From: Tritrichomonas musculus
Taxonomy: Eukaryota > Parabasalia > Tritrichomonadida > Tritrichomonadidae
Length of the DNA: 64,000 bases
NCBI GenBank assembly: GCA_039105265.1
Contig: JAPFFF010000028.1
Location: 806,001 to 870,000, forward strand
Reading direction: 5' to 3'
This document shows, one piece after another, positions 42,128 through 52,701 of the stretch. The notes below the pieces were generated by a model. The model was not told where the DNA came from and ran no database searches. It saw only the letters and a program-made list of their open reading frames with translations. Position numbers and translations under genes: made by a program. Each line of letters starts with the position of its first letter. The stretch's first letter is position 1.

Positions 42128-43150
42128 TATTAATGAAGAACAAACATTATTTTTCAAATTAAGCTTTGTTTGAGATTATTTATTCAAATAAATAGCAACC
42201 AAAATGAAAAAAATTCATTCATTCAAATAAATATCACCAAATTTGATATTATAAAGTTGGATTCAATTAGCTCGGGACAAACTCTTTAAATATCCATAGA
42301 AATCCATTCGAAAGCGTCCCAGGCTGCATGAAAGGAATTCAGAGATACTCTGAAAATGAAAAAGTGCCAAGCTCATCTAAAAAAAAAAAAAAAACTTTAG
42401 AAGAAATCTTTTTATTGAGACCTAAAAGATAAGATTGCATCTAAACAATGGTATAAAAACATCTTCACCTATTTTAAGCTATTTTGGATCAAATTGCATA
42501 AATCCTAGGTTTTACTGTCCACTCTCAAAAGGATATTTTGTCCGTAATTGAAAGTGAACAGAGATAGTTATATGACTTTTTTTATGAATATTAGTTTTGG
42601 GAGTAAAACCTAACATCAATCTTATTTATAATAATTCAAGAAATTTCTATTTGGAGCATAAATATCTATTCTTGAGAACCTTTAAAGTGGTGATTCTTTT
42701 TTTAAAATGCTTTTTTTTGCGTAAGATTTATTTGTTTCGCTCTTCTTGGCTCAAATATAATTGAAAATTTTTTTTTCGACTTTTGACATGATTTTTTTGA
42801 GAGGATGCCATCATTTTGATAAAAAATTTTTCCTTTTTAAAGTTTGTAAACTAATCAAAATTTATCCAAGCTATTTAACATTTTATCCTGGAACTTATTT
42901 GATAAAAACTTAATACTTGTATATATAAATAAAAATATTGAAATAATACATTAATTTAAAATTATTTTTACCTGAAATGAAAGAGATCTGGGAACCTTTC
43001 TATTGAAATACACATTTTCCCATTCAAATTCTTAATATTTTTAACAATACTCAATTTTTAATCAAGCAAAATAGCATTAAAAATCTGTTTTTTCATAAAT
43101 TATTATCATAAAGACATGATATTTTTTATTCCTGACCAATTAGATTTTTT
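42128..43150. other. intergenic 1 kb, small inverted repeat
   Basis: TAGGTTTTACT (about 42509) and AGTAAAACCTA (about 42601) are complementary. A mildly GC-richer patch at 42270-42380 shows no recognisable protein on either strand. Confidence 0.4.
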
Positions 43151-43217
43151 AATATTTTTTTCCATGACATGAAAAGTAAAATTGAATATTTTTTTCCATG
43201 ACATGAAAAGTAAAATT
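43151..43217. repeat. 34-bp perfect tandem duplication
   Basis: AATATTTTTTTCCATGACAT and the following GAAAAGTAAAATT are repeated twice, directly before the ubiquitin-like gene (ATG at 43246). It may lie in that gene's promoter. Confidence 0.85.
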
Positions 43218-43245
43218 TCATTTATAAATTTTCATTTTTTTTTAA

Positions 43246-43869
43246 ATGCAAATCGAAAATAATGATGCTATTTATAATGATTTCTCAATGAATCCATTAT
43301 CATCAGAGCGTATAATAAGTAGCATGACCAATAACAATTTATCTTCAGATGATGATCGAATTACAATTTCCGTTTACCAGCCTTATGCTAGAATCAGACA
43401 TATAAAACTCAATAAAAATAGCTTAATATCAATATTAAATGCTGTTTATCCCAAAGATTCATTGTATATTTATAATGGAGAAATTTTAGATAATTCAAAA
43501 TCATTCGTTTATTATAATATTAATAAAGATAATATAATTGTATTGATTTCTCCAGATATGAATAAGCAAAATCCCAATTTTTCTGATAAGTGGCTCAGAT
43601 TAACAAATGATAAAGGAAAATTTGAAGAAATGATTAGCTTGATTTCAAATAAAACCAATCGAAGAGAAATAGCAAGACTGCAAGATATAAGAAGTATGAA
43701 GAATGAACTCAAACGAAGACGTTTTTGCTCAACTTCCAAAGTATTAAACACACAATTTTGCAAAACTGAAAATCAATTTAAAGAAAATAACAAAGAAGGA
43801 GAACAATTAAACGTTGGATATGATTCATTAAACTCACCATCTATTGATCCTCTCCCAATTATTTGGTAA
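43246..43869 (+). CDS. ubiquitin-like-fold protein
   Basis: The 207-residue protein has one ubiquitin-like region (about 38-105): ITISVYQPYARIRHIKLNK opens the beta-hairpin, SLYIYNGEILDNSKSF matches the ubiquitin loop pattern, and NINKDNIIVLIS closes the fold. An N-terminal Ser/Asn-rich stretch precedes it, and a basic helical part with KNELKRRRFCSTSK follows (about 125-170). There is no C-terminal Gly-Gly, so it is not a conjugated modifier; it is more likely a UBL-containing adaptor. This fold architecture with a basic tail is common among unnamed trichomonad proteins. Confidence 0.75.
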   Translation: MQIENNDAIYNDFSMNPLSSERIISSMTNNNLSSDDDRITISVYQPYARIRHIKLNKNSLISILNAVYPKDSLYIYNGEILDNSKSFVYYNINKDNIIVLISPDMNKQNPNFSDKWLRLTNDKGKFEEMISLISNKTNRREIARLQDIRSMKNELKRRRFCSTSKVLNTQFCKTENQFKENNKEGEQLNVGYDSLNSPSIDPLPIIW

Positions 43870-44035
43870 AATAAACAATCAACAGAATGCAAGACTATAC
43901 AAAAAACATATTTCATGATTAAATGTTATTACATATAAAATAAATATTGTCAATCGTTCATTATGCTTAAAAATACTTAGAGAAAAAATTCTATTCAAAA
44001 AGTGGAATTTCCAATAAAAGTTTCTCAATTGTACC

Positions 44036-45220
44036 AGAGGTATTCATGTTATGTGACTTAACGTCTTTTTGAATTTTTCTAATCTCATTATTTCCATCAA
44101 TATTAAGTTATATGCATTCAAATCAATAATTTTTAATTGGTTGCTCGATATAATCATTTTAAGAATGTCTTACACTGTTTATTTTATAAATTTTTTAATC
44201 TAGTATATCTTTAATATTTCATTCAATCTTTATGGTTTTTGAAAATTCCAAATATATTTATATTAATACACATAAGATTAATTAAATTATTAGATTTTCC
44301 AAATTAAATTAGATTTATAAACATAAATAAAAAGAAATTAAAATTTTTTTCATATATAAACTTATCATATCTTTTTTTTCAGCCTAGAATTTTATATAAT
44401 ACTTTTCCATATGATATTTTATTATATGTATTAATGTATATGTTGGTGCTTAAGATATTTATACGCTTAATTTTGAGAAAAAATGGTTTTGATTTTAATG
44501 GCTTATTTTAATGGTGTAAAATGTCATAAAAAGAGTTTAAAAATATGTATTTCAAGAAATAAGAAAGTATTCAAGTATATATATCACTAAACATATTTAT
44601 TGTATTTTGAATATTATTTTATTTTATTTTTTATTGTAAAAATAAAATGATTAATCAAGATATTTTAATTGATTGATTTAAAATTTATTAATTCAATATT
44701 TATTTTATTTCATTCAATATATAAACTAATCATGTATTCAAAAAAATGATCGTCATTTCAATAATAAATCTTTATTCAAATTATAATTATGAATTTATCT
44801 TAATATTCAATAAAATAAACCATATTATATATATAAATATAATATTAAACATTACATAAAAAATAAATATGATAATATAAATAAAATATATTAAAATATT
44901 ATATAAATAAATCAGCAGCAATTAAAAATTAAATTATAACAATTTTATAATAATCCTTTGAAATATTACTCCATTTTCATTGAAATATTTTCTTTCAAAA
45001 GAAACAACTTTTGTTAATGATATTCAAAATTGAGAATTTATTTTCTCTAACAAAAGTTCTCCATAGCCATTTAGTCATAGAAATATAATTTATATTAATA
45101 TCTCGAAATCAAACGTATAAAACATTATATACTTTCTATTATAGCATAAATATAAAATATTTAAAATAAAATTTAATTATCTATCAAATTTCTAGGCTAG
45201 ATCTCTTCATGAATACCTCT
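44036..45220. mobile_element. ORF-less element, TIR AGAGGTATTCATG, 8-bp TSD
   Basis: The 1,185-bp element has perfect 13-bp TIRs and a perfect 8-bp duplication, ATTGTACC, at 44028-44035 and 45221-45228. It has no gene; the interior is AT-rich with short repeats. It shares the AGAG-type end and the 8-bp duplication with elements at 30615, 30692 and 45434. Confidence 0.92.
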
Positions 45221-45433
45221 ATTGTACCAGAAAGAATTCATATAGAGGCGGAATTAGTTGCCAAACTCGAACATTTTCCTGGATATATTTTAATTAAAGT
45301 CATAATTAATTATATTTGAATTATAATAAAAAGTAAAAATCAATATATATATAAAGATATATATATATCTTATATTCAATAACCTATTTAAATGCTAAGA
45401 AAAAGTTAGAATTAAAATTTTTCAATTTTAAAA

Positions 45434-45662
45434 AGAGACTCCAGCCTTATATAAACAAGCTAAATCATATTTTTTTAAATATTATGAATTTTTTCAAGAT
45501 TTTAAATATACTAATAGAAAAATTTTTTTGATTTAAATAGTTTAAATTAGATATACAAAATATATGGAGATAAACTATATTTAAAGAAAAAACTCTCTAT
45601 TAGATATAGTTTTTTCATAAATTTATAGTTTTAGTTCTTTGTTATAAAAAGCAGGAGTCTCT
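45434..45662. mobile_element. 229-bp MITE, TIR AGAGACTCC, 8-bp TSD
   Basis: The ends read AGAGACTCCAGC and AGAGACTCCTGC (opposite strand), continuing CTTATATAA / TTTTTATAA. Flanks TTTTAAAA and TTTGAAAA match at 7 of 8. It lies 200 bp from the 44036 element. Confidence 0.8.
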
Positions 45663-45670
45663 TTTGAAAA

Positions 45671-46063
45671 ATTCACATTTTTGACATTTTCATCAATTTT
45701 GAATGTTCATAAACTTATAAATACTTAATCATTTTTTATTATATTAATATATTTTATTTATATATCAGCTCTTCTTTTGTTTAATACTAACAATGCTTTT
45801 TATTTTTGAGAATACAAGTAAATATAGTGTTTTTGGTTAATTGGATTTTGGTGAACTCAATCCTTAAAAATGAAACATAAAGTGCCCCAAAAAAAGGGGT
45901 CTCATTCAAAAAAATAGGGTTCGACGATCAAGTTAAGAAAAAATTGAATATTTTTTCAGAAAATATAATTTTAATTATCGTTTTCCATTGAAATTAATTA
46001 TTTTTTGAATAAAACAATGATTTCTTTTTTATATTTTATTGCTTAAATGCTGAAAAAATGCTT
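45671..46063. other. intergenic, nothing coding
   Basis: AT-rich; the only notable sequence is a short hairpin CCCC-AAAAAAA-GGGG near 45886-45900. Confidence 0.4.
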
Positions 46064-46545
46064 TTAAGGCCACCATTGGTAACTTTTCCTCATACAATTG
46101 TTGCCACAAGTTGTAATTCCTTCTTCTGTTGAATATATTTGTGCAAGAGCTTTTTCTAAATGCTATTTGTTGGCAGGAATAGTGATTCTTTCTTCGTTAA
46201 ATGGATTGATTTGAGCTTCCTCTTTACAAGGTTTCATTTGAACTTCCTTCTTCTTTGATTTCAATTGAATATTATGCATTTCATCGATGCAATTCGTTAA
46301 TACAAATGACAATTCTTTCATCTGTAACCAAAATTAACATGTATACTCTTCATTAGAACAAATAGAAATCTCTTCTTCAGTTAGCTGCATTGAAAAAAGA
46401 ACTTCTTCTGAATGCTCATCATTAAAGCAAGTAAGGATTCCTTCTTCTGTAACAGAAATTTGGTATTAATGTCTTTTGTAGATGTTCATCATTGACACAA
46501 AAATTCCACCTTCTGTATCAGTTATCAAAAACCGTGCTTTCGGTG
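46064..46545 (-). pseudogene. coding-like relic, Glu-rich, family unknown
   Basis: Minus-strand frames read Glu-rich text with recurring TEEGI-type units: VTEEGILTCFNDEHSEEVLF, MQLTEEEISICSNEEYT, ITIPANK, and STEEGITTCGNNC. Several stops interrupt it. The nucleotide composition is less AT-skewed than the flanks. This is probably the remains of a host gene, but I recognise no family. Confidence 0.4.
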
Positions 46546-46656
46546 ATTGCATTTACTTAAGGCAAATCGAGATTCATTCTTCTGAAATTCCATATTAAAA
46601 TGATTTGCCATATGTTTTTATTTAAACAATTCTGTTCGAGACATAGATATAATAAT

Positions 46657-46880
46657 GTGACTTTTTCATCACAACGATTTTAGACTTTGAGAAAATAAAA
46701 ATGACTTTTTGAGATATACTTTTTAGACTTATGTACATTTCAGTGATTTTTTATCACAACTTTTTAGACTCTCAGATATTTTGATAACTTTTTCATCACG
46801 ACTTTTTAGACTTATGTACATTTCAGTGATTTTTTAATCACACACTTTTAGACTTAGAATAATTAACTTGACTTTTTCAT
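46657..46880. repeat. imperfect tandem repeat (ACTTTTTAGACTT...)
   Basis: Three to four diverged units contain CTTTTTAGACTTATGTACAT, TTTCAGTGATTTTTTATCAC and ACTTTTTCATCACRAC. Neighbouring units differ in length (about 40-90 bp). It lies 0.4 kb before the DUF3447-LRR gene. Confidence 0.75.
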
Positions 46881-47266
46881 TAATCAAGTTCGAGTCTACC
46901 TATAGTTTGAATATTAATATTTGCATGCCATTTTCGCCATAATATTGATATTTCAAATAGTTTACATTTAGTAAAAATAAAAATAATTTATATTTTTAAT
47001 ATTTATGTATATTTGTGAAAGATATTTCTTATGTATATAGTTCATAATAAAAAAATTTTTTAATTCAAATAAAAAATTTTTTATTTAGAAATTCCATTCA
47101 TAATTAACTTTTTCAAAGACAGGGTTTTAATAGAAAATTCAATAAACAAAAGATAAATTATCTAGGTATCACTTTTTGAGTTTTGTAAAATACTCAAAAA
47201 GTTATAATACAGATAATTAAACATAAATTGAAGTAGCTTTTTGAAGGCTACGGTTTTGATTTCATT
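46881..47266 (+). promoter_or_regulatory. upstream region with a hairpin (47171-47202)
   Basis: ACTTTTTGAGT (47171-47181) pairs exactly with ACTCAAAAAGT (47192-47202), about 65 bp before the ATG at 47267. It nearly repeats the hairpin at 40058-40092. TTTCATTATG at the start codon fits a TCA-type initiator with almost no leader. Regulatory function is inference. Confidence 0.4.
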
Positions 47267-49036
47267 ATGCAAAATAGCATTTTAAATTATATAAATAAAA
47301 AAAAGGAAATCCAAGAAAAACTTCTGAGTTTTATTGACAATGAAGAAGAAGAAACTAATGAACAAAAATACCAAGACTTGCTTCAATATTTTGATGAATC
47401 AAAATATAATAATTATATTGGAGATAACAAAGAAATATTGATCATGCTCAACAAGATCGCTCTCAATCATCGCCGTACTTCTAATTTTTTCGAAAGAATT
47501 GAAAAAATATTATTAGACATCCAAGAGCCAATCAAAAACAGATTTCTTCCATATGATATATATTGTTGTTTTAAGAACAACAAAAGAATCCTACTTTTCC
47601 TTATTCAAAACAATTTCATTAAAGTAGATCAAAATCTTGTTGACCAAATTTTATATAACAGAGAAAACTACAAAGCGCATTATCATGCAGGTACAATTGA
47701 ATATCTATTTCCAGAAATAAAAGAATTCCTACCTAAAAAGATGTACAAAAAAATTTCAGGTTCAATATATCATATTGAAAAAATAAACGTTCAAGAAGAC
47801 TCAAATCTTCCACTTTTTGAGGAACTCCGATCGAAAGGGGAAAATCCTTCTATGATATGCGAACTAATTCGCAAAGATTCAATTGATGAATTTATTGAAT
47901 ATGTTACAAGAAACGGTCTTCTGTTAAACAGTTCCATCAAGCGATCAATATTTGAAACTAATCCGTTACTCAACCAAAAAGAATACACGTCATTGATTGA
48001 ATATGCTTCATTTTTTGGGTCCGTTAAAATTTTCAACTTTTTGAGAATGAATAAAATTGAAGTCCAACCGTCACTGATGAAATTTGCCATTCATTCGAAC
48101 AACGCTGACATGATTCACCTAATTGAAGAATTCATGACAAAAGAAGACCTGCCTGAAAACTTTTATCAGCTTGGATTTGAAGAAACATTGAAATGTCACA
48201 ATTTCGATTTGAGTGAATATTTTCTGAACAATTTCATTTCAAATCCAGTTTTACACAAAAGTGTCAAATGGATGAATTTTGAGTATTTTCCAGCAGAATT
48301 CAGTCATGACATCTTTTATCATCTGTGCAAGAATGACTGCTACAACTACATTTCTGTTTTCTTTGAAAAAGATCGAGGAGTGTTGCCTCATAATCAAGGA
48401 ATCCTGGACGAGGCATTTGGCGCTGCTGTGAGAATGAACAACACTAACATCATGAATCTCTTCTATGATTATCTCAATAGTTATTCCTACAAAAGACTGA
48501 TTCGGAAGTACAAGTTTTCAAGCACCTTTACAATAGATTACAATTTCAAAGAATTGGACATAATACAGGTACGAAATGCTTCTTTTTCAAAGAAATTAAT
48601 CTTTTCTCGTGGCGTGTCATACATCATTCCATACTTTTTCCACAAGTTCCCTTACATTGAAGAAATAACGTTTCAAAAACCGTCACAAATTGAAAGTTTT
48701 GATAACGGAGTTTTTTATGGTCGAACATCACTCAAAGAAATCGAGATTCCGGCTTCCGTGAAAGTGATCCACAAGCGAGCATTCTGCAAGTGCACCGGAC
48801 TGAAGAAGGTCACATTCGAGGAAGAATCTTCAGTTTATCAGATCGATAAGTACGCGTTCTTCGAGTGCTCGTCTTTGGAGCAGATTGTGATCCCTCCATC
48901 AGTGAAAAAAATTGGTAAAAACATATTCGAAAAGTGCAATTCATTGGTGCGTGTCTTGATTCCTTCTTCACTTCAAAGTGAAGTGACAAAAGAGTACCTG
49001 AACTGTCCTGCTCAAACAACAGTTGAATATTATTAA
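47267..49036 (+). CDS. DUF3447/ankyrin protein fused to BspA-type LRRs
   Basis: This intact 589-residue protein has two parts. Residues ~1-330 form the trichomonad DUF3447 ankyrin-like region (NNKRILLFLIQNNFI, CELIRKDSIDEFIEYV, LIEYASFFGSVKIFNFL). Residues ~435-580 contain LRR_5 repeats of BspA type (FHKFPYIEEITFQK, VFYGRTSLKEIEIPASVK, AFCKCTGLKKVTFEEES, AFFECSSLEQIVIPPSVK). There is no signal peptide or membrane helix, so unlike most BspA proteins it should be intracellular. GC content rises sharply in the 3' LRR portion (48700-48960), which suggests that part was acquired from another gene copy. Function is unknown; both parts mediate protein binding. Confidence 0.9.
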   Translation: MQNSILNYINKKKEIQEKLLSFIDNEEEETNEQKYQDLLQYFDESKYNNYIGDNKEILIMLNKIALNHRRTSNFFERIEKILLDIQEPIKNRFLPYDIYCCFKNNKRILLFLIQNNFIKVDQNLVDQILYNRENYKAHYHAGTIEYLFPEIKEFLPKKMYKKISGSIYHIEKINVQEDSNLPLFEELRSKGENPSMICELIRKDSIDEFIEYVTRNGLLLNSSIKRSIFETNPLLNQKEYTSLIEYASFFGSVKIFNFLRMNKIEVQPSLMKFAIHSNNADMIHLIEEFMTKEDLPENFYQLGFEETLKCHNFDLSEYFLNNFISNPVLHKSVKWMNFEYFPAEFSHDIFYHLCKNDCYNYISVFFEKDRGVLPHNQGILDEAFGAAVRMNNTNIMNLFYDYLNSYSYKRLIRKYKFSSTFTIDYNFKELDIIQVRNASFSKKLIFSRGVSYIIPYFFHKFPYIEEITFQKPSQIESFDNGVFYGRTSLKEIEIPASVKVIHKRAFCKCTGLKKVTFEEESSVYQIDKYAFFECSSLEQIVIPPSVKKIGKNIFEKCNSLVRVLIPSSLQSEVTKEYLNCPAQTTVEYY

Positions 49037-49369
49037 AGATTACAATTTATTTTATTTTATAGTTAATATTTTATTTTATAATTACATGTAATCTATCTAA
49101 TGGTGCAAGAAGGTTATTAATATTCGTTTCATTTTATCAAACATTTAACTTAGATGTTTTGTGCACGAAATATGGGTTAAATGATAAAATTTAGCAATAT
49201 GCAATGATTATAAACTTTATTGGTGAAACTTTCATAAATGTATATTATTATTTGATTTGGCGTGGAAATTTATCCTTAAAACAAAATTTTATCCTAAATT
49301 TATTCCAAATTTTTTTTTAAGAAAAACTCGTAAATTTTAAGTAATGATCTGAGGAAAGCGTTGAAAAAC

Positions 49370-49400
<31 letters not shown>

Positions 49401-49678
49401 CAAAACAAAACAAAACAAAAAAAAACAAAAAACAAAAAAAAAAAAAAAAAAAAAAAAAAATTAGTATTCAATTGCCCCAATCTCTTTTGCCCCCAACGGT
49501 TAAGGTCAATATTGACTCTGTATCGTACTTCAAAAAAAATCGGCTAAAATAAAGATTACTTTTATTAAAAATTGTTTAATAAACTCTTAATAATAGAGGA
49601 ATTTTGCCATATTGAAATAAGAATTAGATAGCTTCATTCAGCAGTTGCCTTTTTCATATACTGTCTTCATTTGTTCAA
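49037..49678. repeat. intergenic with (CAAAA)n microsatellite at 49365-49460
   Basis: CAAAA is repeated about nine times from 49375, followed by an A run to about 49460. A reading frame through it is low-complexity and not a gene. The rest is AT-rich spacer. Confidence 0.8.
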
Positions 49679-51976
49679 TCATTCTGATTTTCTTTCTTTT
49701 ATCATTTCATTGTATAGAAGGTCTACAGTCTCCTGATTATCTTCTTCTTTTCTTGCAACCTCGATGGCAGTTTCATTAACATCACCATTCAAAAATTCCA
49801 TAAATCATTCAAAATTTCAATATAATAAAAAAAAACTAGTTTTAAATTCTATTAATTTTTATCATTTTAAATATTTATGTAGCCGATATCAATGCTTTCT
49901 TGTTTTAATAATAATTTAACAATTTCTATATAACCTTCATGCACAGCAATAATCAACGGCGTATCACTAAATCTTCGAAATAAAATTCCATAAACCATTC
50001 AAAATTTCAATTCCATCAAAAAGTTAAATTTGAATTTCATGAACATTTACAATTTTAAATGTTTTCGATGTTGACATCAATGTTTTCTTGTTTTAATAAT
50101 AATTCAACAATTTCTGTATATTCTAAACATGTAGCAATAATCAACGGCGTACTATTAAGTCTTCGAAATAAAATTCCATAAACAATTCAAAATTTCAATT
50201 CCATCAAAAAGTTACATTTAAATTTCATGAATATTTATATTTTTAAATACCTTTGACGTTGACATCAATGCTTTCTTGTTTTAATAATAATTCAATAATT
50301 TCTGTATAACCTTTACATACAGCAGTAATCAACACGTCCATATTTAAATGATTGCTTTAAATTTCATAAACCATTCAAAAATTCAATTTCATTTAAAATT
50401 TATTTTAGAATTACATTAATATATTAGATATTCAATGTCTTTGACGTTGACATCAATACCTTCTTGCTTTAATAGTAATTCAACAACATCTTTATGACCT
50501 GAATCTGCAGCATGAATCAACGCTGTCATATTTAAACGATTCTTAGAAAATTCCATAAAGCATTCAAAATTTCAATTGTATAAAAAAAAAATTAGATTTG
50601 AATTTGATGAATATTTTTTTTGTTTCAAACTGTTTGACTATTGATATCAATGTTTTCTTGTTTTAATAATAATTCAACAATATCTTTATGACCTGAATCT
50701 GCAGCAAGAATCAATGCTGTAAAATTTAAAGAATGTTTAAAATTCCATAAAGCATTCAAAATTTTGAATCCAATGAAAAAAAAATTAGATTTGAAATTGA
50801 ATGAATGATTTTAATATCAAATATCATTTAAATATTTGATATTTTAATGCTTTTAATATTTACATCAATATTCTCCACTTCTAAATAAAGTTTGACAAAT
50901 GTGAAATAACCGAATTGACATGAGTCAAGAAACATTTTTTCGGATTTCATATTTTCAGGGAAAAAGCAATAATTGTTATATTCAACTGCATATTCATATA
51001 AATTGTCATTTTGAAGATCTTCTTCTTTTATTAAATTGTCGATAATATATTTCGCAATTTCGTTGTGATGACATTTAATCGATTCTTTAAGAATTGAATT
51101 AATTATTTTTTCTGGTGGTGAAACATGATTGTCTTCAAGATATTTGATCAGTTCTGCATTTCCACTGTGAATTGCATAGATCCACATGTTTGATGTCAGC
51201 TCAACTTCATTCATTACCATGTATTTGATGATGTCATTTGAACCAAAAAATGCTGCATATTCAATCAATTTAATTTTTCCTTTTTTCGCCAAAAGTTGAT
51301 TCGTTTCAAAGATTGATTTTTTAACTGCCATTTTAAGTGACAAGTTTCTTTGCTCAACAAATTTAACAAACTCTTTAATTTCGTTTAATCGAATCAGTTT
51401 ACACAAAGAATCGTCATTTTCACCTTCTTTTCTTTTCTCATAGAAATCTTCATCAACTTCCTTCTTTAGTTCTTCAACGAATTTATCATTTTGTAAAGAT
51501 CTATTCATGTTTTTGTATTTTTTAATCATTTCTGTCGTAAGAAACGGTTTGATTTCTGGCAAAAAATATTCACAATATTTATTATCATCATATAAGTTGC
51601 CAGTAATTCGTGAAAAAATGTATTCATCAATTTTCATCATTTTTTCTTCAATGAGAAAGAGAAGAATTCGCTTGTTGCCTTTGAAAATCTCGAAAATTTC
51701 TGAATTTGTAAAATATTGTGAAATATCTTTTTTGAATAATGCTAATAGTTGCTCAATTTTGGAAATAAAATTGCAAACACGTTGATGGTTGCTAGCTATG
51801 CTGCTTATTAAATGTAATAACGCTTCGAATTCATGCTTATCATTAATTATTTTTAAAGCCGAGATAAGATTAACTAAATTTTCATACTTTTTTTCTGCAA
51901 CTGATTCATCTTCAAGAAATTCTAGAGTAGCAATCTGAATACTTTTCATTTTTGTAGAAAAATCTTCAATGCTCAT
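49679..51976 (-). CDS. DUF3447/ankyrin gene with a spacer in every repeat
   Basis: The start is set at 51976 (MSIEDFSTKMKS), just after TCATTCACTTTC; the longer frame would need a TTG. The first ~380 codons are open and encode a DUF3447 region (NKRILLFLIEEKM, LCKLIRLNEIKEFVKFV, LIEYAAFFGSNDIIKYM). Below 50828 five ankyrin units follow: TALILAADSGHKDIVELLLK, a near-copy, and three weaker ones. Each is open but separated by an AT-rich spacer of ~95-120 nt placed right after the D-V-N-x-K position. The last unit ends NETAIEVARKEEDNQETVDL and a stop at 49679. The spacers have stops in frame yet share sequence (ATTGAAATTTTGAATG, TTTATGGAATTTT). They may be introns, although no constant GT...AG borders are visible; if not, the 3' part is a relic. 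Confidence 0.65.
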
Positions 51977-52701
51977 TTTCACTTGCACAATAAAGAAAGT
52001 GAATGAAATATGACATGAAAATTCCATAATTTTCACAAAAAACAAGACATGTCATGAAAACATTTTTTTATAAAGGTATCAAATTTCTTTTTTTTATATC
52101 AATAATTCTTTTTATTAAAGAGATAATTGAAAAAAATTACTTATTAAACTAGGAAATCATTTATTATAGTGGTGTGAAATTAATCTCAAATCAATAAAAA
52201 TATAACGAATAACCAAATCCATTGCAAATACAAGCCGAAATATCTTTTTCTTTTGGGTATTTCAGCTGAATGCTTACTTTTTGCTTGTTTTGAAAATCCA
52301 ATAATAGGATTTATTGCAATATTATATAAGAAATCTTTGTTTTGAAAAGATTCAATATCTAATTCTTTTTTGATTTTTATGAAATGCTAATTTGTATCAT
52401 ATCTCATTTCAATTTGTACATCTGGAGTTATAATTGATGTTCGCTTAAATTATATTTTGATATATTGAGTATTATTCACATATCGCTTAATTAATGCAAA
52501 TGATAATAAAAATATTGTGAAACCCAAATTATTTAAATATTTAATCAATGAATCATTCGAATTATCATTATTATGCCTAAGTTATACATAACCAAATATA
52601 CATTCACAACACTAATTAATATAGTATAAAAACTTGTATAAGAATTTTTTTTTAAATTATTAAATATTTTCTGAAATGTGATATAAAATATATAAATATA
52701 A
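51977..52701. other. divergent intergenic region, 0.7 kb
   Basis: It lies between the divergent ankyrin and AAA-ATPase genes and must hold both promoters. It is AT-rich and I see no repeat or RNA. Confidence 0.4.

Noticed and set aside
49361-49552. Lys/Asn/Gln-rich frame
   Set aside because: It is translation of the (CAAAA)n microsatellite and adjoining A run.
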